A stretch of DNA of 64,000 nt. Source: an uncultured Campylobacter sp. Lineage in GTDB: Bacteria > Campylobacterota > Campylobacteria > Campylobacterales > Campylobacteraceae. Numbering within the stretch: position 1 is the first letter of the stretch; every line of letters begins with the position of its first letter. This document shows positions 58,291 through 64,000 of the stretch, one piece after another. The position numbers and the translations under genes were made by a program. The notes beneath the pieces were generated by a model. It had not been told where the DNA came from. It searched no databases and saw only the letters and a program-made list of their open reading frames with translations. The stretch lies in NCBI RefSeq assembly GCF_937996225.1, contig NZ_CALKTC010000083.1:1-64000 (forward strand), written 5' to 3'.

Positions 58291-59079
58291 ATGGACGCAA
58301 AATTTGCTTTGGAATTCCTGCTTGGCAAGGAAACATCGCTTCTAGCCAAGCACATTAAGCTACTTAAGGCCGTAGATGAGACTAAAAGTATTACAAAGGC
58401 CGCAGAGATCGTAGGAGTGTCGTATAAAAACGGCTGGGACGCGTTAAATTTAATCAACAACGCGAGCAAAAAGCCGCTCATCGTCCGCACTCAAGGCACA
58501 AAGAAAAATAGCGGCTCCGAGCTTACCCCTTACGCTCACAAGCTGATTCGCGCTTATGATGCTATCAGCCACGCGGGTGAGACATTTTTGAGTGAAATTT
58601 TAAAGCTTGACGAGATCACTGAAGAGAGTCTTTTAAGCTTAGAGAAGATCGGTATGAAGCTTTCTGCGCGCAATCAGCTAAGTGTTGAGATTACGGATGT
58701 TCAAACAGGCGCTGTAAATTCTCAAATCACGGCTAAACTCGCAGGTGGCGAAATTTTATGCGCGACGGTAACCGTAGAGAGCGAAAAAAATTTAGGGCTA
58801 AAGGCGGGCAAGGATGTGCTGTTTTTATTTAAGGCTCCAAGCGTCATCATTGCCAAAGGAAGCTCGGAGAAGCTAAAACTTAGCACGACGAATCAAATCA
58901 AAGGCACAATTAATGAGGTCAAAATCGGCGCGGTAAACGCAGAGATCTGTCTAGGCACAAGCTCGCATCAAAACATCACCGCGATCATCACGCGAGAATC
59001 TGCCACCGCGATGGCTCTAGGAGTAGGAGATGAAGTAACGGCGATCATCGAGCCTAGCGAGATCATTATTGGCGCGTAA
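58291..59079 (+). CDS. modE: ModE-type molybdate-dependent regulator
   Basis: A 262-residue protein with an N-terminal winged helix (LLKAVDETKSITKAAEIVGVSYKNGWDALNLI, about 22-53) and two C-terminal Mop/TOBE domains (about 125-190 and 200-262; each with an xxARNQLSVEITDVQTGAVNSQ or TTNQIKGTINEVKIGAVNAE core that binds molybdate or tungstate). ModE represses molybdate transport genes when metal is bound. It lies upstream of modA on the same strand, so autoregulation of the mod cluster is expected. Start follows AAGAAAGGATAAAA. Confidence 0.9.
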   Translation: MDAKFALEFLLGKETSLLAKHIKLLKAVDETKSITKAAEIVGVSYKNGWDALNLINNASKKPLIVRTQGTKKNSGSELTPYAHKLIRAYDAISHAGETFLSEILKLDEITEESLLSLEKIGMKLSARNQLSVEITDVQTGAVNSQITAKLAGGEILCATVTVESEKNLGLKAGKDVLFLFKAPSVIIAKGSSEKLKLSTTNQIKGTINEVKIGAVNAEICLGTSSHQNITAIITRESATAMALGVGDEVTAIIEPSEIIIGA

Positions 59080-59138
59080 TATGGTGAAATTGGGTGCGCA
59101 AAATTTTAAAATTTAAGGCGTAAATTTAAAATTTTAGA

Positions 59139-59144
59139 TACAAT
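59139..59144 (+). promoter_or_regulatory. Probable -10 box of modA
   Basis: TACAAT in the 100-base modE-modA spacer, about 37 bases before the modA start, after several A3T3 words. A ModE operator is expected near here, but I cannot point to a sequence with certainty. Confidence 0.4.
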
Positions 59145-59180
59145 TCAATTCTCGGTGAGAGCCGAAACGAAAGGCATAAA

Positions 59181-59948
59181 ATGAAGTTGAAAGCAGTGCT
59201 TTTAGGAATTTTAACCGCAGGCGCGCTAAGCGCAGGAGAGGTCAGCGTCGCAGCCGCTGCGAACACGACGTATGCGTTTGACGAGATCAAGGCGGAATTT
59301 GCCAAGCTGCATCCGCAAACTACGCTAAATGTGAGCTTGGGTGCGAGCGGTGCGCTTAGCACGCAGATCAAAAACGGCGCGCCGTTTGATATTTTTATGG
59401 CGGCGGATATGAAATTTGCAGACGATCTGCATAAAGAGGGCTTTGCGACGGCGCCTGCCAAAACTTACGCCAAAGGCAAAGTGGCGATGTTTAGCGTGCG
59501 CGGCGTAGATCTTAGCAAGGGGCTTGAAATTTTAAAAGACCCTAGCGTTAAAACGATTTCCATAGCAAATCCAAAGACCGCTCCTTACGGCACCGCAAGC
59601 GTACAGGCTTTCCAAAAAGCAGGAGTTTACGACGAGATCAAGGGCAAAATCGTAGAGGCAAAATCGATCGGCGAGGCTCTTTCGCAAGCGCTTAAAGCTT
59701 CCGACGTCGGCTTTATCGCAGCTAGCGCGATGTATGCGCCTAAGATGGCGAAGGACGGCTGCAACGATAAGCCTTGCAAGCAGGGCGAAAATTTCGTCTT
59801 GGTCGGTACCGACCTCTACGAGCCGATAGCTCAAGGCATGGTCGTGCTAAACCGCGCCAAAGATAATGCCGAAGCCAAGGCGTTTTATGATTTTATCCTA
59901 AGCGATAAGGGCAAAGAAATCTTTGCTAAATACGGATACGAGTTTTAA
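59181..59948 (+). CDS. modA: Molybdate ABC transporter substrate-binding protein ModA
   Basis: ModA (255 aa) binds molybdate/tungstate in the periplasm. The signal peptide (KLKAVLLGILTAGALSAGE) is followed by VSVAAAANTTYAFDEIKAEFAK and the conserved GASGALSTQIKNGAPFDIFMAADMKFADDL (about 52-81), IANPKTAPYGTASVQAFQKAGVYD and VGFIAASAMYAPKMAKDG. The stop overlaps the next gene by one base. Confidence 0.93.
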   Translation: MKLKAVLLGILTAGALSAGEVSVAAAANTTYAFDEIKAEFAKLHPQTTLNVSLGASGALSTQIKNGAPFDIFMAADMKFADDLHKEGFATAPAKTYAKGKVAMFSVRGVDLSKGLEILKDPSVKTISIANPKTAPYGTASVQAFQKAGVYDEIKGKIVEAKSIGEALSQALKASDVGFIAASAMYAPKMAKDGCNDKPCKQGENFVLVGTDLYEPIAQGMVVLNRAKDNAEAKAFYDFILSDKGKEIFAKYGYEF

Positions 59949-60340
59949 TGATTAGAGCGAGAATCAACGAAATTTTACAAAAAGATGGCATCCATTCTGT
60001 AGGATTTATCGCAGGCGGCATCAAGCTGCGTGGCGTATTTCTGCAGCTAAGTAGCGAGCTTAAGGTGGGCAGCGAAGTTTACGTGGGCTTTAAAAGCACC
60101 GACGTGCTTTTATCTCGCGAAGCTCTAAGTGGTGTATCTAGCGAAAATGAAATTCACGGCAAGATTACGAGCCTAAGCTTGGGCGAAATTCTATGCACGC
60201 TTAGATTTGAAGGCAAGATAAGCTTTGATGTGCTCATTAGCGCGCATTCTGCGCAGGAGCTTGCTTTACGCGAGGGCGACGAGGTTTTCGCATACATTAG
60301 CGCCACTGCGATATATATAGAAAAATATGATAACGATTGA
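59948..60340 (+). CDS. TOBE-domain molybdopterin-binding-type protein
   Basis: A 130-residue protein with one TOBE/Mop domain at about 60-125 (SSENEIHGKITSLSLGEILC, then a VLISAHSAQELALREGDEVFAYISATAIYI ending). The first half looks like a second, degenerate TOBE domain (about 1-60, INEILQKDGIHSVGFIAG). A TOBE protein between modA and the other mod genes also occurs in C. jejuni as I recall (Cj0302c). Probably an intracellular molybdate store or sensor. It overlaps modC by 14 bases. Confidence 0.85.
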   Translation: MIRARINEILQKDGIHSVGFIAGGIKLRGVFLQLSSELKVGSEVYVGFKSTDVLLSREALSGVSSENEIHGKITSLSLGEILCTLRFEGKISFDVLISAHSAQELALREGDEVFAYISATAIYIEKYDND

Positions 60341-61175
60341 TTGTAAGAAAAAAATCAGTGATGATTTCTCGATTGATGCTCGCTTAGAGATTAACAAAGG
60401 CTCGTTTGTATGCCTATATGGGCGCAGCGGCAGCGGTAAGACTACACTGCTGCGCATTTTGGCTGGATTTTTGCGCGCAGATAGCGGTAGCATAAAAGAC
60501 GGCGATCGCGTGCTACAAGAAGGCAATGAATTCTTAAGTGCGGGCAAGCGCAGAATCGGCTTTTTGTTTCAAGACTACGCACTTTTTGAGAATATGAGCG
60601 TGACGGGCAATCTACTTTTTGCCAGAAACGATCCGCAAAAAGCTGCGATGCTGCTTGAAATTTTAGAGCTTAGCGAGTTTGCGAAATCCGGCGTAGAGGG
60701 TCTTAGCGGCGGACAGAAGCAGCGCGTAGCACTTGCTCGCGCACTGATGCAAGAGCCTGAAATTTTGCTACTTGACGAGCCGCTTTCGGCGCTTGATTTT
60801 ACGATGCGCGAAAAAATTCAAGAGTATCTGCTAAAGATCCACGAGCAGTTTCATCAGACCGTGATTTTGGTAAGCCACGACGTAAGCGAGATTTATAGAC
60901 TTTGCAAGCGAGTTTATGAGATGAAGGACGGCAGGATCGTTCGCACCGGTACGCCAGAGGAAATTTTTCTTAAAACTAGCGGCTCGCAGAAGTTTTCTTT
61001 CGTGGGCAAGATTGTCGATTTGCAAGCACGCGACGGGGTCAAAGTGGCTGTCGTAGCGATCGGCAGCCAGCTGTGCGAAGTGGTGCTAAGCAATGCAGAA
61101 GCCGATGGCTTGCAAGTAGGCGACGAGGTCAAAGCGGGTGCCAAAGCCTTTAATATCACTCTGCGTAAAATTTAA
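60327..61175 (+). CDS. modC: Molybdate ABC transporter ATP-binding protein ModC
   Basis: ModC (282 aa) drives molybdate import. Walker A GRSGSGKTTLLRILAG (about 32-47), Q-loop FLFQDYALFENMSV, signature LSGGQKQRVALARAL (about 129-143), Walker B ILLLDEPLSALD (about 149-160) and the H-loop VSHDVSEIY are all present. The C-terminal 60 residues form a TOBE domain, single rather than double. modB does not follow directly: about 1 kb of non-coding DNA lies between. The start overlaps the upstream TOBE gene by 14 bases. Confidence 0.95.
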   Translation: MITIDCKKKISDDFSIDARLEINKGSFVCLYGRSGSGKTTLLRILAGFLRADSGSIKDGDRVLQEGNEFLSAGKRRIGFLFQDYALFENMSVTGNLLFARNDPQKAAMLLEILELSEFAKSGVEGLSGGQKQRVALARALMQEPEILLLDEPLSALDFTMREKIQEYLLKIHEQFHQTVILVSHDVSEIYRLCKRVYEMKDGRIVRTGTPEEIFLKTSGSQKFSFVGKIVDLQARDGVKVAVVAIGSQLCEVVLSNAEADGLQVGDEVKAGAKAFNITLRKI

Positions 61176-62204
61176 ACTTGTAGGCAAGCTTTTTGGGCGT
61201 GCCTGGGTGAGAAATTTCAACTAGATTAGGGATTTAAATACAGGCTTTTATGGAATTTAGACGAGGAATTTTGCAAAATTTTAGCTGGATTTGCCCGTAA
61301 AATACGGTGAGATTTTAAAATTTTATTCGCATCGCGTTTAGATTTTCATGAAACACAAAATTTAAACGCAGGCTAGAGTAAAACCGCAATGCAAGACTAG
61401 ATAGCGTGGGGAAATTAAGCTTAAATTTTAGATTTTGCGCAAGCAGCCGCCGTTAAATTCCTTCTTTGAATTTATTAATTGGCGTGGTGGGTTTATTTTT
61501 AAATTTGGCGGCTTTTAGCTTACTTTTTTGGCAGGAGTTGCGCGAATTCTATCATGCGATTTTGGTAAAAAATTTAATGTGAAGCTTCGCGCAAATTTAA
61601 AATTTTCAGATTTAGAATTTTACCTGGATTTTGTGGCTTTGAAATTTTAAAAGCTCTAACGGCTCGAAGCTTGCGTGTTAAACTCGCTTAATAAGAGCTG
61701 CGGCAAAATTTCATTAACCGGGTCTTTTGGGTTTATGCTAAATTTTAAAATTTTGTTTTGTCAGGCTCAATATAATTCCACTAAGTTGTTCAGAGAATGC
61801 CGTTTGGCTATATCTTGCGTGAAATTTGCGCTCAGATAAATCCTGCCCGCTCAAGTTTTAAAGCTAAGCTAAGCTTTTTGAAATTTAGCTCAGCAAAATT
61901 CGTGACCTTAAAAATTTGCCGGCTTGGGTAGAGCTTAAAAGCTCAGCAGGATTTGCACGCTTGAAGAAATTTATTAGCCAAGCAATTTATAAAATTCCGC
62001 CCAGTTTGGCTTGCACGGAATTTTCAAAATTTCTATTTTGCTAAAGCTCTAGCTCTGCGCAGAATTTTTCAAAATTTCATTTTGCAAAGCCTTATGACTA
62101 TGAGGTTTGCGCAAATTCTATCTAGCTTTGCCTCTAAATTTTAAAGTAGGGCTAGGCTTTTAAGATTTTATAGTTTGGGCCCAGTGGCTCGGCTCGGAGG
62201 ATAA
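61176..62204. other. 1-kb A3T3-rich non-coding gap between modC and modB
   Basis: Over 1000 bases with no supported ORF on either strand. The stretch is a dense array of imperfect A3T3 words: AATTTTGCAAAATT (a perfect palindrome at about 61268), AAATTTTAAAATTTTG near 61740, GGAATTTTCAAAATTTC near 62019 and GAATTTTTCAAAATTTC near 62063, the last three being variants of one inverted motif. Short GC-rich pieces such as GGGCCCAG lie between. It could be a decayed gene, but no protein-like frame can be followed; it looks like the spread of the same short words that fill other gaps in this window. Confidence 0.55.
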
Positions 62205-62894
62205 ATGTTTGAAATTCTAAAGGGGCTCGATTACACGCCGTTTCTCGTTTCCTTAAAGCTTGCGAGCTTAACGACGCTCGCGTTGTTTATCGTCTGCGTG
62301 CCGCTCGCGTTTTTTATGGCGAGAAAAAATTTCCGCGGCAAAAGCGTGATCGAATCGATCATCTCGCTTCCGCTGGTGCTGCCGCCATCGGTGCTAGGGT
62401 TTTACCTGCTCGTTTTTCTCTCGCCGTATTCGGTGCTGGGCGAGTTTTTTGATAAACACTTCGGGCTTAGACTCGTATTTAATTTCAGCGGGCTCGTGAT
62501 TGCGAGCTGTATCTACTCGCTGCCGTTTATGTTTTCGCCGCTGGTTTCGGGCTTTCGCTCGCTTCCGCGCTCGCTTTTTTGGGCGTGCGATTCGCTCGGC
62601 AAGGGCTATTTTTCCAAGCTTTTTCGCGTCGCGTTGCCCGCGATACGCCACTCCCTGCTTAGCGCCTTGGTGATCTGCTTTGCGCATACGATGGGCGAGT
62701 TCGGCGTCGTGCTGATGATCGGCGGCAGCGTGAGCGAGCAGACCAAGGTTGCCTCCATTGCGATTTATGAAGCGACTGAGACGCTCGATTTTGCGCAGGC
62801 TCACGCATATTCGGCGCTGATGCTACTCTTTAGCTTTGCGGTACTTTTGATTATGCATTTTTTGGGCGCAAAGGGCGCGAAAATACAAGCTTAA
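62205..62894 (+). CDS. modB: Molybdate ABC transporter permease ModB
   Basis: ModB (229 aa) is the membrane subunit of the molybdate importer. It has five to six helices and the permease features LVLPPSVLGFYLLVFLSP (about 64-81), SLPFMFSPLVSGFRSLPRSLFWACDSLGKGYFSKLFRVALP (EAA-type loop, about 105-145) and FAHTMGEFGVVLMIGGSV (about 163-180). It begins after a GGAGGATAA ribosome binding site. Its separation from modC by 1 kb is odd; the spacing argues against normal operon coupling. Confidence 0.93.
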   Translation: MFEILKGLDYTPFLVSLKLASLTTLALFIVCVPLAFFMARKNFRGKSVIESIISLPLVLPPSVLGFYLLVFLSPYSVLGEFFDKHFGLRLVFNFSGLVIASCIYSLPFMFSPLVSGFRSLPRSLFWACDSLGKGYFSKLFRVALPAIRHSLLSALVICFAHTMGEFGVVLMIGGSVSEQTKVASIAIYEATETLDFAQAHAYSALMLLFSFAVLLIMHFLGAKGAKIQA

Positions 62895-62945
62895 ATCGGC
62901 TTTAAAACGAAATTTGCTAAAATCCCGCAAAATTTGGAATTTGGC

Positions 62946-64000
62946 ATGAAAAACAAAAAAGACTTCGTTACCGAAAGATTTAACGTCGCCTTGATTCTAG
63001 GCGCTGCGCTGCTTACGCTTGTAGTAGTTTGCGAGATTAGCTTTTTGCGCACTAGGATCGCTACGCAGCTTGATTTGCGGACGCGCACGGCGATTACTTT
63101 ACTTAAAAATACCGACGAGTCGCTTTTTAGCGAGCTTGAAATTCTAAAAGAAACTATCCTTTCTTTAGACGCAAGGCACGAAGCTATGCAAAGCAAGCTT
63201 TATGCGGATTTGATCCGTAATGTCGTAAAATCTTCTCATAGATTTGACGCTATTTTTTATCTGCGCGCCCGCGGCGCGGAGCAGGAGAGCTTGGCGCATT
63301 TTTCATCGGATGCGCGTATTTCGGATCTTGGCGAGATACGGCTTGCGGATATCGCAAGCGAGCTAAAAAAGGATGAATGGGTATCGCGCTATATGATGAT
63401 GGATGGGGCATGGCGGTATTTTTTAATCAAGCGCGTAAACGCTGATTCATATCTGCTAGGTTTTGCCAACACTGCTAGGCCGATTGCCAGGCTCTCTTCG
63501 CTGGGAGATATTTTGGTCTTTAACGCCGAAGGTAAATTTTTTAACGCTCCTGGCAGCGTAACCGATATATTAGGGCAGGATTTTGATTTTTCGCGCCTAG
63601 GCGAAGTGGTAAGCTTTGAAGACGAATCGGGGTTAAGTTTTGCTTATCTTGCGAAATTTGGAGATAATTTCGTAATGGCTCGCGAACGAGCCGGCTATTT
63701 TTTGGGCGTGGACGATTTTATCGTCGTAGCGCTAGCAGCGGCTATTTTAGCTTATTTAATCCTTCTAATTTCAAATTTTACGTTTTTAAAAAAGCGCGTT
63801 TTTATCCCGCTAGCGGCAGTTCAAAACGCTCTGCGCCAAGGGGATTACCACTCCAAAATTCGCGATATAGAAGCGCTAAATCCGCTAAGCTCCGTCTTAG
63901 AAATTTCTAAATCCATAGACGAGGTCTTGAAGTCTAATTTACGCCACGGCGATTTTAGCCTCAGCTTTAAAGATGCGCTAAAATACAGCTCTCTTTCGGT
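62946..64000 (+). CDS. Membrane sensor protein (N-terminal part, runs off the window)
   Basis: The frame is open from ATG 62946 to the right edge (351 residues). It has a membrane helix at about 15-33 (ALILGAALLTLVVVCEISFL), a periplasmic domain of about 220 residues with a Cache-like pattern (SLDARHEAMQSKLYADLIRN, then WRYFLIKRVNADSYLLGFAN), a second helix at about 258-277 (IVVALAAAILAYLILLISNF) and a short HAMP-like segment (VFIPLAAVQNALRQGDYHSK). Such proteins are chemoreceptors, histidine kinases or GGDEF/EAL enzymes; the output domain lies outside the window, so the class is open. It follows modB by about 50 bases and may be unrelated to it. Confidence 0.75.
   Translation, partial: MKNKKDFVTERFNVALILGAALLTLVVVCEISFLRTRIATQLDLRTRTAITLLKNTDESLFSELEILKETILSLDARHEAMQSKLYADLIRNVVKSSHRFDAIFYLRARGAEQESLAHFSSDARISDLGEIRLADIASELKKDEWVSRYMMMDGAWRYFLIKRVNADSYLLGFANTARPIARLSSLGDILVFNAEGKFFNAPGSVTDILGQDFDFSRLGEVVSFEDESGLSFAYLAKFGDNFVMARERAGYFLGVDDFIVVALAAAILAYLILLISNFTFLKKRVFIPLAAVQNALRQGDYHSKIRDIEALNPLSSVLEISKSIDEVLKSNLRHGDFSLSFKDALKYSSLS

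Noticed and set aside
61176..62204. CRISPR-like or tandem repeat array in the modC-modB gap
   Set aside because: The repeats are not of constant length or spacing and are imperfect palindromes of a short word, not direct repeats with unique spacers. No cas genes in the window.

Overview
The window is chromosomal DNA of a Campylobacterota bacterium, almost certainly a Campylobacter of the moderate-GC oral group (C. gracilis, C. showae, C. rectus or C. curvus type; C. gracilis is my best guess, not proven). The reasons are the gene content and order (a nuo operon with two short unique proteins in place of NuoE/NuoF, the moaA-queE-queD-rsmE-rpmE-rsmI-rlmB block, hom-yraN-trxA-trxB, mlaA-mlaC-RND, and a SurA-like protein beside gltX and malic enzyme), menaquinone synthesis by the futalosine route (mqnA and an mqnP-type prenyltransferase), a selenocysteine tRNA, and a very high density of A3T3 words (AAATTT, AAATTTTAAAATTT).

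Layout. 1-5.6 kb: end of clpX, mreB, mreC, carB, all forward and tightly packed. 5.6-6.1 kb: no clear gene. 6.1-14.9 kb: SurA-like chaperone (reverse), then gltX, malic enzyme, pncB, an MliC-like lipoprotein, mqnA, gdhA and a DUF4197 protein. 15.4-18.55 kb: an AT-rich reverse-strand accessory cassette of six small genes, including an Imm53-type and an Imm45-like immunity protein and one frameshifted gene, with no toxin beside it. 18.7-23.0 kb: reverse-strand radical SAM HemN-like protein, AzlCD exporter and PiT phosphate permease. 23.2-37.6 kb: complete complex I operon nuoA-N, forward. 37.6-38.3 kb: a decayed gene. 38.4-51.4 kb: miaA (reverse), then mqnP-like, moaA, queE, queD, small lipoprotein and membrane genes, rsmE, rpmE, rsmI, rlmB, a RodZ-like membrane protein, an aminotransferase, hom and a YraN nuclease. 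51.4-52.8 kb: trxA and trxB. 53.0-53.8 kb: a reverse lipoprotein gene broken by an in-frame amber codon and preceded by a 10-G tract, beside tRNA-Sec. 54.0-58.1 kb: mlaA-mlaC-RND lipid transport operon (reverse). 58.3-62.9 kb: modE, modA, a TOBE protein and modC, then about 1 kb of A3T3-rich non-coding DNA before modB. 62.9-64.0 kb: N-terminal part of a membrane sensor cut by the window edge.

How it fits together. The housekeeping genes cover cell shape, respiration (complex I, menaquinone, malic enzyme), molybdenum uptake together with moaA for molybdenum cofactor, tRNA and rRNA modification, and envelope lipid transport. The most unusual signals are the orphan immunity cassette, the phase-variation-like tract and nonsense codon next to selC, and long low-complexity in-frame insertions rich in ENS/QNS/NSA that recur in unrelated conserved proteins (NuoG, NuoI, NuoN, QueE, RND transporter).
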